A DNA stretch of 64,000 nt. Source: Salinimonas profundi (lineage in GTDB: Bacteria; Pseudomonadota; Gammaproteobacteria; Enterobacterales; Alteromonadaceae). The notes beneath the pieces are model-generated. The model searched no databases and was not told the DNA's origin. It saw nothing but the letters and a program-made list of their open reading frames with translations. The position numbers were made by a program, and so were the translations under genes. Positions 25,782 through 35,102 of this stretch are shown piece after piece; position 1 is the first letter of the stretch, and the number at the start of each line of letters is the position of its first letter. The stretch is taken from positions 295,536 to 359,535 of the forward strand of contig NZ_JABBXD010000002.1 in the NCBI RefSeq assembly GCF_014750655.1, written 5' to 3'.

Positions 25782-27836
25782 ATGGCTTTTAAGAACCTCA
25801 TTGAATGGCTGAGTTTGCCACTGAGCGCGAATGCTGAAAACTACCACCGGCAGTTACTTTTATTTCAGACAGCACATACTGAAAAAACGCTGACGGAACT
25901 GACTGAGACATTACCTGCGACACTGTCTTGCGCGGTAATAAGTCACGAGGTTCGCGACTATGCGCACGCTGGCATCCATCAGTTTGCAATATCTGATTAT
26001 AAAAAGGTCTTGGGACAAGAGTTTGATATTGGCATTTACGACGCGTTCTCGGGATTCAGACCCAGTGCCTTGCTTGCACTGGCCGGTACACTTCGCTTTT
26101 CGGGCCGGTTAATCATAGTTTGTCCCCCGCTTAAAAAATGGCCATCTCATTCAAGTGTTGCGAAGCCCCATTATCTCAGCCACGGGTACTTCATTAATGA
26201 AAGCCTGTTTATCCGGCACATAACCGAAAAATTTATCGGGCATAGTGCGGTAAGCACTAATGACCATGAAAATGATGAACAGGTATTGCCGTTCAGGCAT
26301 GTCTCTGATGCACAAAATCACACGTTAGGTCATGGCAAACAGCTCACTGATAGTCAGGACTACGCGATGCGTGAGGTTTTGCATTCTGTCGATACCGATA
26401 TGCCGTTGACAGTAATTACTGCGCCCCGGGGCCGGGGCAAATCTGCGTTACTCGGGACCATCGCGGCGGCATTGCTCAATAAAACCTATAAACTGCTGCT
26501 GGTCAGCGCGCGGCATCATAGTCAGAACGTATTTTACCGCCACCTCGCAAGTACGCTTTCCTGCAGTAGCGAAGAAGCAAAAGCCTGCATCCAATGGACT
26601 GCGCCAGACAACCCGGTCGCCTATGATAATGATGCTGACATTCTTCTTATTGATGAAGCAGCCTCTCTTCCGCTACCTGTGCTGATAGCATTAACTCAAA
26701 AGAACAAAAAATGTTTATTAACCACCACGACACTGGGTTTTGAAGGTTCCGGATTGGGCTTTCTACATAAGTTTTTACTTCCCCGTAAAGCCAAAGGTGA
26801 ACTTCGTCACCTTACTTTAAAAGAGCCGGTTCGCTGGGCGAGTGACGATCCGCTGGAAGCGGTTCTTGATGAGGCGCTTCTGTTTAGTAACTCGAATTTA
26901 TTCCCTGAAAAAAATAACAAACCGCTCACAATCTCTCATGTTACTGCGACGCAGCTGGACTCAACGGTACTTGCCCGCCTCTACCATCTGCTAAGCGATT
27001 CCCATTATCAAACCTCTCCGGATGATTTGATGCGATTAACTGATGCGCCTGACGTATCGTTTATTCTTGCCTACCAGAACGGTCTGCTTGTCGGCGCGGT
27101 TGTATTAAACCATGAAGGTGGCGAAAGACTGTCAGACTTGAGCGACAGCATTGCCCGAGGGAGCAGACGTGTGAAAGGCCACCTGAGTGCTCAAAGTCTT
27201 GCATTAATGACCGTAGATCCGTCCTTAGCCTGTGACGCGTATTGGCGCATTAACCGGATAGCTGTACATGAGGAGTATCGAAGAAAGGGTATTGCCACGT
27301 CTATGCTGGAGTTTATAAGGGAAGATGCAATCAAAAACAACATCGACTGGCTGACAAGCTCCTACGCGTCAGCATCAGATGTAGATAATTTCTGGCAGCA
27401 GTCTGGTTTTACTTTAGTACGTGAGGGTAAGAAGCCGGATAAAGCAAGTGGTCAAATCAGTAAATTAGTGTTGAAACCGATAAGCCAGCGCGCTAAAGGC
27501 AAAAGGCAATTTCTGATAGATGTATTCTTTTTCGACTCAGCCGAGTCATCTGAGGAAATCTATCGTGTAGCTCAGACGTTTGAAGCTAATTCCCTCATAA
27601 CGGCCAGACTCAGGGCATATTTAAATGGCCATCGGTCACGTGAGTTGACTGGAAATGCTTTTACCTATCTTGTATTAAACAACGCATCTTTATTATCAGA
27701 AGATGGTATAGCATTTAATTACATCGTGAATAGAAAATCACCAGAAGAAATCATTATCTTGCATCACTTAACTGGCAAAAAAGAATTCGAGAAAAGGTTA
27801 TTTGAAGAAGCTCAGTTACTGTATACCGATAGCTGA
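25782..27836 (+). CDS. tmcA: tRNA(Met) cytidine acetyltransferase
   Basis: Forms N4-acetylcytidine at the wobble position of elongator tRNA-Met using acetyl-CoA and ATP or GTP. The 684-residue protein has the TmcA layout: an N-terminal DUF1726-type domain (about 1-180), an RNA-helicase-like module with Walker A TAPRGRGKSALL (about 213-224) and Walker B-like DILLIDEAASLPLP, then a GNAT domain with RINRIAVHEEYRRKGIATSML (about 485-505). The C-terminal tail is helical. The length matches E. coli TmcA (671). It converges with the TonB2 cluster, a terminator lying between them. ATG 25782 has only a short upstream gap to the divergent thioesterase. Confidence 0.95.
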   Translation: MAFKNLIEWLSLPLSANAENYHRQLLLFQTAHTEKTLTELTETLPATLSCAVISHEVRDYAHAGIHQFAISDYKKVLGQEFDIGIYDAFSGFRPSALLALAGTLRFSGRLIIVCPPLKKWPSHSSVAKPHYLSHGYFINESLFIRHITEKFIGHSAVSTNDHENDEQVLPFRHVSDAQNHTLGHGKQLTDSQDYAMREVLHSVDTDMPLTVITAPRGRGKSALLGTIAAALLNKTYKLLLVSARHHSQNVFYRHLASTLSCSSEEAKACIQWTAPDNPVAYDNDADILLIDEAASLPLPVLIALTQKNKKCLLTTTTLGFEGSGLGFLHKFLLPRKAKGELRHLTLKEPVRWASDDPLEAVLDEALLFSNSNLFPEKNNKPLTISHVTATQLDSTVLARLYHLLSDSHYQTSPDDLMRLTDAPDVSFILAYQNGLLVGAVVLNHEGGERLSDLSDSIARGSRRVKGHLSAQSLALMTVDPSLACDAYWRINRIAVHEEYRRKGIATSMLEFIREDAIKNNIDWLTSSYASASDVDNFWQQSGFTLVREGKKPDKASGQISKLVLKPISQRAKGKRQFLIDVFFFDSAESSEEIYRVAQTFEANSLITARLRAYLNGHRSRELTGNAFTYLVLNNASLLSEDGIAFNYIVNRKSPEEIIILHHLTGKKEFEKRLFEEAQLLYTDS

Positions 27837-27885
27837 TTTGCAGATTATGAGACTAGCTTTCTCATAGACTGGTAAACGATCAGTC

Positions 27886-27911
27886 AAAAAAAAGCCCCTG
27901 AACAGGGGCTT
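27886..27911 (-). terminator. Terminator of the TonB2 cluster
   Basis: On the minus strand AAGCCCCT-GTTC-AGGGGCTT is followed by TTTTTTGACTG, six bases after the TPR gene stop. On the plus strand the T-run is poor (CTTCTTG), so it mainly serves the minus-strand operon. Confidence 0.85.
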
Positions 27912-27916
27912 CTTGA

Positions 27917-29212
27917 TTAAATATCGATTCCACGATTTTTGGCTTTTTCCTTAATATAAGGTTCCCATGCAACCGCGTTACGGCGCATGGAGCTTTCTTT
28001 CTTCGCCATCTGGTTATACTTCCAGGCCTGCTTGAAGTTCTCTTGGTAAAAGTATGCTTCCATCAAAGAGAAATAAATTTTCCCTTCTTCGTCTGCACCA
28101 CGATCAAGAGCGTTGTTCAAGGCTTTAACAGCACCTTTATAATCTTCAGCTACTAAAAGAAGCGTGCCTTGCTTTTGGAAATCATCAGGATCCGAACTGA
28201 TTTGGGCAGCTTTACCGTAGTAATTCGCCGCAATGTCGTAGTTCTTGGCCTGATGGAAAGAGTTGGCAATATTGCGCATAATTGACACATCTTTCTTTAT
28301 ATCACCTTTTTCCAAATGCTTTTCGAGGACTTTGGCCGCTTTATAGGGGATGCCATTGGTAGAGTATAATTGCGACAGATTTTTAAACTGCGCCTCTTTA
28401 TCCAAATAACCCGCGTTATAAGCGATCTCCATCGTAGACAATGCATCGTCATAGTTTTCTACCAACATGTAAAAAACACCCAGCTGAGTCCACCAATTTG
28501 GATTCTCAGGGAACGTGTTGACAAGCGTTTCAGCAATTTCAACTGTTTCCGGATACATCTTGCGTTGATAGTACGACTGCAACTTCAATACATAAGGATT
28601 TTTGTTCGGCTTTTCATAAAGCTCAATCGCTCTGTTTGCCGGTTCAATCACCTTATCAAGCTCTTTCGTCTCGAAATATGCCTGCGCCATACGAACATAG
28701 GTATCGGGATCTTCTTTACACGTAAAGTCCATCCACTCCTGATACCAGTTAATCGCTTCTTTGTAGTTCTCTTCACGTAAGTTCAGGTTTGCTACAAGCT
28801 TAAGCGTATTGGCATGCTCGCTATCGTTAAGAATCTTATCCTTAACCGCGTCGGTCAGATAACGCAACGCTTCGTCGGATTTATTTTCATCAGCAGCAAG
28901 CAAGTTACCAATGAATCGTCCAACATAAGCTTTATCAAAGTCGTCGGACGTTTCGATATCATAAAGAATATCTAACGCTTCCTGCACTTTATCTTCGTTA
29001 TAAGCTTCAAATGCTTTTTGAACTTTCTTGCCCGCACGTTCGCCAACCAGCTTAGTTTTACCCTTTTCATATCCAGGACAAACTACAGGTCCGCTGCTTG
29101 GCTTACTTTGCTTCGCCTGATTTGATTCCTGCGCCATCAATGGTGCACTTACCGTAGATGCAATTCCCATCACCAAAGCAAGGGCTGACATTTTGAATGA
29201 ATGTTTCATCAT
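27917..29212 (-). CDS. Periplasmic tetratricopeptide-repeat protein of the TonB2 system
   Basis: About 431 residues. A signal peptide (MKHSFKMSALALVMGIASTVSAPLMAQ) directs export. The mature part is a string of helical repeats of about 34 residues (for example YVRMAQAYFETKELDKVIEPANRAIELYE), giving a TPR solenoid from about 90 to 410. It is the last gene of the DUF3450-TtpC-ExbB-ExbD-TonB cluster, and TPR proteins occupy that place in Vibrio and Shewanella TonB2 clusters. It probably binds TonB or TtpC in the periplasm. Start codons at 29218, 29212 and 29209 are all in frame; 29212 is preferred because the GGAG site lies eight bases ahead. It overlaps the tonB stop. Confidence 0.88.
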   Translation of the reverse strand: MMKHSFKMSALALVMGIASTVSAPLMAQESNQAKQSKPSSGPVVCPGYEKGKTKLVGERAGKKVQKAFEAYNEDKVQEALDILYDIETSDDFDKAYVGRFIGNLLAADENKSDEALRYLTDAVKDKILNDSEHANTLKLVANLNLREENYKEAINWYQEWMDFTCKEDPDTYVRMAQAYFETKELDKVIEPANRAIELYEKPNKNPYVLKLQSYYQRKMYPETVEIAETLVNTFPENPNWWTQLGVFYMLVENYDDALSTMEIAYNAGYLDKEAQFKNLSQLYSTNGIPYKAAKVLEKHLEKGDIKKDVSIMRNIANSFHQAKNYDIAANYYGKAAQISSDPDDFQKQGTLLLVAEDYKGAVKALNNALDRGADEEGKIYFSLMEAYFYQENFKQAWKYNQMAKKESSMRRNAVAWEPYIKEKAKNRGIDI

Positions 29213-29214
29213 GA

Positions 29215-29826
29215 TCATTGCTCCAGTTTGAAGTCTAGCTGTACAAACATATCAGGCTGTTTGACACGCTTGCCTTCAACAATTTTTGGCTTGTACTTCC
29301 ACTTGCTAAGCGCACGACGGGCTTCACGATCAAAGATACGCTTAGGATCTGCATCGATAACTTCGATGTCTTCAACGCCGCCCTGTTCGTTGATAGTAAA
29401 AGATAATTTTACCCATCCTTCACGACCATCACGGGCTGCCTGAGGTGGATACTTAGGATCGATCCGAACAATTGGTGTTGCCTCACCGTCCTGTTGCATC
29501 GCACCTACAGCACCAATACTGGCACCTACGTCACCGGTATCAATAGCACCAACATTCAGACTAAACCCACCAGCATCTGGCTCAGCCGCATCCGGCTCTA
29601 CCGGCTGCTGCTTAGGCGGCTGTTGCGGTGGCGGCGGTGGTGGAGGCGGTGTACGCTGACGAGTTTGCGTATCTGCCTCAGGTTCCTGCATGACCACATC
29701 GATGACAGGTGCATCAGGAATTTCATCTGCCGGGCGGTTTGAATTTTCAATCAGCTTGGCCATCAGGACAAACAAACCAAAAGCAACCGCGGCACCTAAT
29801 AATATAGAAACGATAAATCGAACCAT
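29215..29826 (-). CDS. tonB2: TonB energy transducer (TonB2 type)
   Basis: 203-residue inner-membrane protein that spans the periplasm and passes proton-motive energy to outer-membrane receptors. It has one N-terminal helix ([22 protein letters not shown]), and a proline-rich stretch with eight consecutive prolines at about 60-67 that is shorter than in E. coli TonB. The C-terminal domain carries [20 protein letters not shown], the YP motif typical of TonB, and ends in [10 protein letters not shown]. The shorter spacer and the gene set (TtpC, ExbB, ExbD, TPR) mark it as the TonB2 type. It is transcribed with exbD one base upstream. Confidence 0.94.
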   Translation of the reverse strand: MVRFIVSILLGAAVAFGLFVLMAKLIENSNRPADEIPDAPVIDVVMQEPEADTQTRQRTPPPPPPPPQQPPKQQPVEPDAAEPDAGGFSLNVGAIDTGDVGASIGAVGAMQQDGEATPIVRIDPKYPPQAARDGREGWVKLSFTINEQGGVEDIEVIDADPKRIFDREARRALSKWKYKPKIVEGKRVKQPDMFVQLDFKLEQ

Positions 29827-29827
29827 C

Positions 29828-30226
29828 TTATCCCCTTGCTGCTACTGATATGCGATCAACACCCGCAGCTTTAATCTGGTCCATCACTTTCACAACAGTA
29901 CCATGCTTAGCCTTAACGTCGGCCTGGATGATGACATAATCAGTCGGCTGCTCCGTCAACAACCGCTCGATGTTAGCTCTGACACTATCAACAGCCACTT
30001 CGCGCTTGTCCAACCACACACTACCATCGTCAGTGATAGCGACGAAGATATTGGCGTTTTTGCGCATTGAGGCCTGATCTGCATCAGGTTTATTAACTTC
30101 AATACCTGCTTCTTTTACGAAAACAGTAGTAACGATGAAGAAAATTAGCATGATGAATACAACGTCAAGCATCGGCGTCATATCGATCTGTGCATCTTCC
30201 TCTTCTGTTCTGACTTTCCGCGCCAT
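29828..30226 (-). CDS. exbD2: Biopolymer transport protein ExbD
   Basis: 132-residue inner-membrane component of the proton-driven motor. It has one N-terminal transmembrane helix, [21 protein letters not shown] (about 16-36), whose aspartate (Asp20, in the MLDVVFI segment) is the conserved proton-carrying residue of ExbD/TolR. A periplasmic domain follows, with ISVAARG at the end. It follows exbB by 11 bases and precedes tonB by one base, so the three are cotranscribed. Confidence 0.94.
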   Translation of the reverse strand: MARKVRTEEEDAQIDMTPMLDVVFIMLIFFIVTTVFVKEAGIEVNKPDADQASMRKNANIFVAITDDGSVWLDKREVAVDSVRANIERLLTEQPTDYVIIQADVKAKHGTVVKVMDQIKAAGVDRISVAARG

Positions 30227-30237
30227 AATATCTCTCT

Positions 30238-30762
30238 CTAGTGATGTGGCAGGCTATCGACCAAGCCCTCTCGAGCCATTTTTGCTTTGGCTTCAAGACG
30301 TGAACTGATAAATAGACCTGACAATGCTGCAACCATTCCAGCCATAGTTGGAATTGTCGCCATCGAAATACCAGAAGCCATCAAACGAGCATTACTAGTA
30401 CCTTGCGTTGCCATGGTTTCGAAAACGCTAATCATTCCAGTTACTGTTCCCAGCAGACCAATTAACGGGCACATGGCCACTAATGTCCGAATGATGAGCA
30501 TACGGGCGTCCAAATCATCAGACGCTTGGGAGATCCAGGCTTCACGGATTCTATGCGCATACCAAGAGGTCGTATCAGAGCGGGCATCCCATCTGGTGAT
30601 GATGTCTTTCTTCACCTTAGGAAAGACCGCCGTGATATACCAGTAGCGCTCTATCATTAATACCCACATAAGAAAGAGCGCGGCAGCGACAAAATAAAGA
30701 ACGTCGCCGCCGGTAGCGATAAATTCCCTGACAGATTCCCATAATCCAATCAGGCTATTCAT
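30238..30762 (-). CDS. exbB2: ExbB-type proton channel (MotA/TolQ/ExbB family)
   Basis: 174-residue protein with three predicted helices. The first is LYFVAAALFLMWVLMIERY, and the conserved block AMCPLIGLLGTVTGMISVFETM with GISMATIPTMAGMVAALSGLFIS forms helices 2 and 3 that surround ExbD. The frame is open to 30852, but the first 30 residues are the shadow of the upstream gene. ATG 30762 lies one base after the TtpC stop with GGAG ahead. It is the second MotA/TolQ/ExbB-family protein of this cluster, the shorter one. Confidence 0.93.
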   Translation of the reverse strand: MNSLIGLWESVREFIATGGDVLYFVAAALFLMWVLMIERYWYITAVFPKVKKDIITRWDARSDTTSWYAHRIREAWISQASDDLDARMLIIRTLVAMCPLIGLLGTVTGMISVFETMATQGTSNARLMASGISMATIPTMAGMVAALSGLFISSRLEAKAKMAREGLVDSLPHH

Positions 30763-30763
30763 A

Positions 30764-32122
30764 TTACGCTTTCTCCGCCTCTGTGTGCGCTGCAATAATA
30801 CCTGCAGTCTGCTCGTCGAGGATATGGATGATTGATTTGCTGCGAGAGGCAACGATACTGTGAGTCAGAATCAGAGGCAGTGCAGCGATGATACCTTGTG
30901 CTGTTGTTACAAGAGCCATTGAGATACTACCAGCCATCAGACGCGGGTCGCCTGTACCAAACAGAGTAATAGACTGGAACGTTGCAATCATACCCAATAC
31001 TGTTCCTAACAGACCAAGTAATGGTGCGATAGCAGCAAAGATCTTAATAACATTGATACCACTTTCGATCGATGGCAATTCTTTCAGGATTGCTTCGTCG
31101 AGTTTCAGCTCAAGGTTTTCAGCATCTGAATGCTTGTTCTCTTGATAAACTTTCAGGATGCGACCCAGAGGGTTACCTGAAGACGGGTTACCAGGATTTT
31201 TCAGCTGAGACTTAATTTTACTACCTGTTACGTACAGGGTAACCAGCTTATAGACACCAATTAACAGACCGATGATTAACATTGCAGTAATGGTGTAACC
31301 AACCGGACCACCCGCATGATAACGTTCCATTAATGTGGCTTTTTCTTTCAACAGACCCAGGATAGCGCCTTGAGATGGGTCAGCATAGAACGGAACGGTT
31401 CCTGATGTTGCTTCCGCCATTTCCTCAGCAGAAGAAACAAGGTAGCCTTCAGGTTGACGGCCAAGAGGCTGAACTACATCGTTCTCAGCGTCATAGGCAA
31501 GGTAACCTTCTTTACCAACCAGGTTGAAAGTACCTACGCGAACAATTTCCTGCTCGCTGCTACCGCCGTCAAGGTTAACAACTTCTGTTGTAAAACGATC
31601 AACCTGACCACCTTGTGTCATTTCAGTTTGTAACGCGAACCACAGGTCTTCAAGTTCCTGAATGTTAGGCAGACCTTTTGACTCTTCCGACATTTCAGCC
31701 AGGAAGTCATCACGGTCCGGGTACTGTGCACTAACAATAGAGGTAGAGACTCGACCATATGCTTCAGAAGCGGCCTGACGAACAACACCAAACATTTCGC
31801 CCAGTGTACCTGTCGCCTGTTCCAGCTCTGAAGACTTCTCATTCAACGTCGTTTCGTTGTCAGAGAATTGCTGTTGAAGACGGTCACCGCGGTCTTGCTC
31901 AGCTTTCAGTTCAGACTGAGCTTTACGTAGTAACGCTTGCTTATCAGCGCGCTCAGAACGAAACTCTGCTTCACGCTCTTCATTGATTCGTGCTTCAGAA
32001 ACACGATTTTGCTTAACCTGTTCTAGCAGGTCCTGCAGACTGGCAGCTTCCTGCGCCTGCGCACCGGTAGAAATAACCGCCATCGTTGCAGCGGCTACAA
32101 GAGATTTAAATACTAGTTTCAT
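30764..32122 (-). CDS. ttpC: TtpC: long MotA/TolQ/ExbB-family protein of the TonB2 system
   Basis: 452 residues. It has a signal peptide (MKLVFKSLVAAATMAVISTGAQAQ), a periplasmic coiled coil (about 40-110, Glu/Arg/Lys rich) and a middle periplasmic region. A C-terminal ExbB-like part begins with a helix near ITAMLIIGLLIGVYKLVTLY (about 275-295) and carries IAPLLGLLGTVLGMIATFQSI and the following GISMAL-like helix. TtpC is required with TonB2/ExbB2/ExbD2 in Vibrio for siderophore uptake. The protein sits 7 bases after the DUF3450 gene and leads into exbB by one base. Confidence 0.9.
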   Translation of the reverse strand: MKLVFKSLVAAATMAVISTGAQAQEAASLQDLLEQVKQNRVSEARINEEREAEFRSERADKQALLRKAQSELKAEQDRGDRLQQQFSDNETTLNEKSSELEQATGTLGEMFGVVRQAASEAYGRVSTSIVSAQYPDRDDFLAEMSEESKGLPNIQELEDLWFALQTEMTQGGQVDRFTTEVVNLDGGSSEQEIVRVGTFNLVGKEGYLAYDAENDVVQPLGRQPEGYLVSSAEEMAEATSGTVPFYADPSQGAILGLLKEKATLMERYHAGGPVGYTITAMLIIGLLIGVYKLVTLYVTGSKIKSQLKNPGNPSSGNPLGRILKVYQENKHSDAENLELKLDEAILKELPSIESGINVIKIFAAIAPLLGLLGTVLGMIATFQSITLFGTGDPRLMAGSISMALVTTAQGIIAALPLILTHSIVASRSKSIIHILDEQTAGIIAAHTEAEKA

Positions 32123-32128
32123 TAAAAC

Positions 32129-32902
32129 TTACTCCGCTGCTTTGATTGGTAACTTGATTAGTTCAGGGGTAGCTGTACCTTTCGCCATTTTCACAGCTTC
32201 AACAGCAGACGCCAGATAATCATCACCTAAAGCTTTCCATTGGCGCTCATCGTTATCCCATACCCAAGCACTGGATTGGTCTAAAGAAAGTGCTAGGAAT
32301 GCGGTACGGCCAAGGTTGAAGAAATCAACTGTATTTTCGGTACCGTTCGCGTCGATCGTACCCTGATACGAAGACATCTTAGTGCCGTACTCAACTTCTA
32401 CCAGATACGCCTCAATAACCTGACGGAATTGCTCTGATACTGTTACGTTAGAGTTCGCCATTAAGTCACGCAGACGCTGGATACGCTCACGGCGTTCTTC
32501 AAGGTGAATTGGAATGTCCAACTCAACAAATTTTTCCAGGCTGTCGATCATGCGGAACATCAAAGGAACGATGCCCTGCTTGGTTTCTTCAATACTATCA
32601 ATCTGACGCTGAAGTGAATCGATACTGCGTTGTTGGTCTTCAACCAGGCTCGCAATGTAGTCGTTATAAACTTTCAGGTTTTCTGTTTGATCAACAGTTT
32701 GACGATACTCGACCAACAACTCTTGTGACTGTTCAAACAGTGCGTTGATTTTTTCTTGAGATTTCGCTGCAGCCGCGTGAATCTTAGCTTCTTCTTTATG
32801 AAGATCGTTAAGAGTAACTGCAGAGACGGCTGCACTGCCAGACAGTGCGAATGCACCCATGACAGTAGAAGCAATAAGAGTTCTCTTGCTCATCTTGGAC
32901 AT
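32129..32902 (-). CDS. DUF3450 periplasmic coiled-coil protein
   Basis: 257-residue exported protein that begins the TonB2 cluster. A signal peptide (MSKMSKRTLIASTVMGAFALSGSAAVSA) is followed by a long coiled coil (about 35-130) rich in Glu, Gln and Lys, and a helical C-terminal part. Members of DUF3450 are found immediately before TtpC in Vibrio, Shewanella and Alteromonadales TonB2 clusters, so a role in assembly or energy transfer is likely; no activity is known to me. The start is uncertain: TTG 32911, ATG 32902 and ATG 32893 are in frame. ATG 32902 has GGGAAC upstream and was chosen. Confidence 0.88.
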   Translation of the reverse strand: MSKMSKRTLIASTVMGAFALSGSAAVSAVTLNDLHKEEAKIHAAAAKSQEKINALFEQSQELLVEYRQTVDQTENLKVYNDYIASLVEDQQRSIDSLQRQIDSIEETKQGIVPLMFRMIDSLEKFVELDIPIHLEERRERIQRLRDLMANSNVTVSEQFRQVIEAYLVEVEYGTKMSSYQGTIDANGTENTVDFFNLGRTAFLALSLDQSSAWVWDNDERQWKALGDDYLASAVEAVKMAKGTATPELIKLPIKAAE

Positions 32903-33228
32903 AGTTCCCAACCAAATTTCTTATTTGAATCCTCGCTACATCATTGGCAGCAAGGGGCGTATAAACTTTGCTATTTCGCTTTCGGAAGGTAGCTGTCAGC
33001 GTCATTTCGCCAACACTACGAATCCATAATAGTCACATGGAATCGCTGAAAGAGTCAAGTAACACAGTCTTAACACGCTATTTGAATTCAATTTGTTCAA
33101 ATAGCCAACAGCGATTGACAGTTTTTTGTACGACAATTAATAATGGGCTGACCAATTATTCTTTAAAAATGACCTCAACCGGATAAGTTTGCAGTTTTAT
33201 TGAATCGTTATATTCCTACAAAACATGA
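32903..33228. other. Upstream region of the TonB2 cluster, 326 bases
   Basis: No coding region of note. A perfect ten-base inverted repeat is at 33077-33105 and a TTGACT...TATTAT pair lies near 33010-33055 on the minus strand, so a promoter for the cluster is likely here. No clear Fur box was seen. Confidence 0.5.
33077..33105. repeat. Perfect 10-base inverted repeat, possible operator
   Basis: GCTATTTGAA (33077-33086) and TTCAAATAGC (33096-33105) are exact complements with a nine-base spacer. The left arm overlaps a second palindrome TTGAATTCAA (33082-33091). There is no T-run. It lies about 175 bases upstream of the DUF3450 start and 125 bases after the 2OG-oxygenase stop. Confidence 0.6.
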
Positions 33229-35025
33229 TTATCTGTCTAATCCGTATCGTCCAACATCAAACGCGACGGTTATTCGCTCAGCATCGTCAAGAATTGGCGT
33301 GGTACCGTGCCAGGCGTGCGAGGGGAATAACACACACTTACCTACTTCAGGTTTGATAAATATTTCAGGCAAAAGTTCATCGTGACCATATAGATGAGGC
33401 TGTCCTAATTTAAGCCAGCCGGCTTTCATTTCTTCATTGGCAACGTCACTGGGAAGCTTCAAATAAACCACCCCGGATATCCTTCCCTTTGAATGTATGT
33501 GGTTGTGATGAAACCCTTTGCCATTAAGCCGCACGGACCATGAACCTATATAATTTATCTCATCATCAGCGTCGGTGAGTAAAGCTATATCGATGTTCTG
33601 ACGTTCACAGTATGTTCGTATACTTCTATCAAGGAAAGCTTTTAATTGCTTCACGTATTTGCCGCTATTTTTAAATAAATGTCCGCGGGTTTGTGTTCCT
33701 TTTTCGAGTGTTTGACCTAGCGGATTATTTTTTGATGCGTGCAGAGGGATGATTTCTTCTATTAGAGAATACCAAAATTGCTCGTCTATGCTGTTAGGAG
33801 AAAAAGTCTCGATTTTGCCGGCAAGTCCCTCGAAATTGTCACTTATTAGCCGCTTTGCGGCGTAATGATATGCCTTGGCTAATTGATTTTCTGGCTGGCG
33901 GGTCAGCGTGTCTGATAACACTTTTTCAGCGAGTGAATAATTGCCTGTGCTTATCAGACTGATACCATAGGTAATATTATCAGAGGTGGTCCCCCCTTTA
34001 TGTTGTGTTATCTGTTCAAGTATCGGCACAGCTTCCACTGATTCTCCATCGTAAAGATAAGCCTGCGCAATGATTCTTAGCTGCGCAATGTTCAGATAGT
34101 CAGGCAAGTTTGCATTCTCAATGTGAGCTATAGCGTCTTTGTAGCGTTTTTCGTCAACTAAAAAACTTGCATACGCCAAGGATAGGTGATGCGCTAAAGG
34201 ATGTGCCTGAATAGCTTTCTTAAACGAATTCAGGTATTCACTGGTATCACCTGATTCCCAAAGCAACTTATTTAGATTGATATGAGAATCGATATAGAGC
34301 GGATTCATCTTTAGTGCTTTTCTATACCAACTGATAGCCTCTGAAAGTTTCCCCTCATCTGATAATGCGTTTGCCAGGTTATGGTAGACCGCATAGTGGG
34401 GCTTTTTCACTGCTAAAGGTGTCAGTATGTCTACTGCCTTACCAGGTTCACCACTAAGTCGGTAACAAACAGCCAATTCGTTAAGATTGTACGGACTTTG
34501 GGGGTTTAGGTGGTATAGCGTTTTTGCTTTAACCAACGCCTCTTGATGGCGTTCGCAGGACTTATAGTAATTAAGCCATAAGATGATGCGTTTTTGCTCA
34601 GAGATGTTGTGATCGTCTATCAGTGTATTTATTGCTGTTTTTGCTTCATCAAACCGGTGTAAAGAGGTACATAGTGTAATGAAGCGTTCCAGCCACTGCA
34701 GGCTTTTACCAAAGCGCTTAAACAGTTGCTGATAAGCACTGTATTCTTCTTCGAGATTTTGCTGAAATTGCGCTACCTGCACCTTACAAAGCCAGAAATT
34801 GCTGGTAGCAGAGTGCTGTTCAGTATATTTAGCAAGTAGAGCGTTGGCCTTATTCGCATCTCCCAGATGCAAATGACTATAAACTAAGTATTGCAGCGCC
34901 TGAGCGTCATCAGACTGTTGGTTTAGCCTGTCTGAGAAATGTCTAATTGCCTCAATATAGTTTTTTGCGTTGAAAGCCTGTTTACCCAACTCGATTAAGT
35001 CATGGCGATTGTTGCATGTTGCCAT
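33229..35025 (-). CDS. TPR protein fused to a 2OG-Fe(II) oxygenase-like domain
   Basis: 598 residues, no signal peptide. About residues 10-400 are tetratricopeptide repeats (for example the IEAIRHFSDRLNQQSDDAQAL and KLSEAISWYRKALKMNP types). The last 120 residues have HNHIHSKG, then FPSHAWHGTTPI and RITVAFDVG, the iron-binding His set and the arginine for 2-oxoglutarate seen in the PF13759-like putative oxygenase family. It may hydroxylate a protein or peptide; the target is unknown. It follows a large TonB receptor gene by 77 bases across a terminator, so its expression may depend on read-through. Its initiation region shows no strong ribosome-binding site. Confidence 0.83.
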   Translation of the reverse strand: MATCNNRHDLIELGKQAFNAKNYIEAIRHFSDRLNQQSDDAQALQYLVYSHLHLGDANKANALLAKYTEQHSATSNFWLCKVQVAQFQQNLEEEYSAYQQLFKRFGKSLQWLERFITLCTSLHRFDEAKTAINTLIDDHNISEQKRIILWLNYYKSCERHQEALVKAKTLYHLNPQSPYNLNELAVCYRLSGEPGKAVDILTPLAVKKPHYAVYHNLANALSDEGKLSEAISWYRKALKMNPLYIDSHINLNKLLWESGDTSEYLNSFKKAIQAHPLAHHLSLAYASFLVDEKRYKDAIAHIENANLPDYLNIAQLRIIAQAYLYDGESVEAVPILEQITQHKGGTTSDNITYGISLISTGNYSLAEKVLSDTLTRQPENQLAKAYHYAAKRLISDNFEGLAGKIETFSPNSIDEQFWYSLIEEIIPLHASKNNPLGQTLEKGTQTRGHLFKNSGKYVKQLKAFLDRSIRTYCERQNIDIALLTDADDEINYIGSWSVRLNGKGFHHNHIHSKGRISGVVYLKLPSDVANEEMKAGWLKLGQPHLYGHDELLPEIFIKPEVGKCVLFPSHAWHGTTPILDDAERITVAFDVGRYGLDR

Positions 35026-35054
35026 AGCGTTAAACCTGAAAAGAAAATTTTTGC

Positions 35055-35086
35055 AAAAAAAAGCCGACGCAATGGCGTCGGCTTTT
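35055..35086 (-). terminator. Terminator after the first large TonB receptor gene
   Basis: AAAAGCCGACGC (35059-35070) and GCGTCGGCTTTT (35075-35086) form a twelve-base stem with a four-base loop. On the minus strand it continues into more T, a strong intrinsic terminator 16 bases after the receptor stop and 30 bases before the TPR/2OG gene. Confidence 0.9.
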
Positions 35087-35102
35087 CTACATCAACTAAC
35101 TC

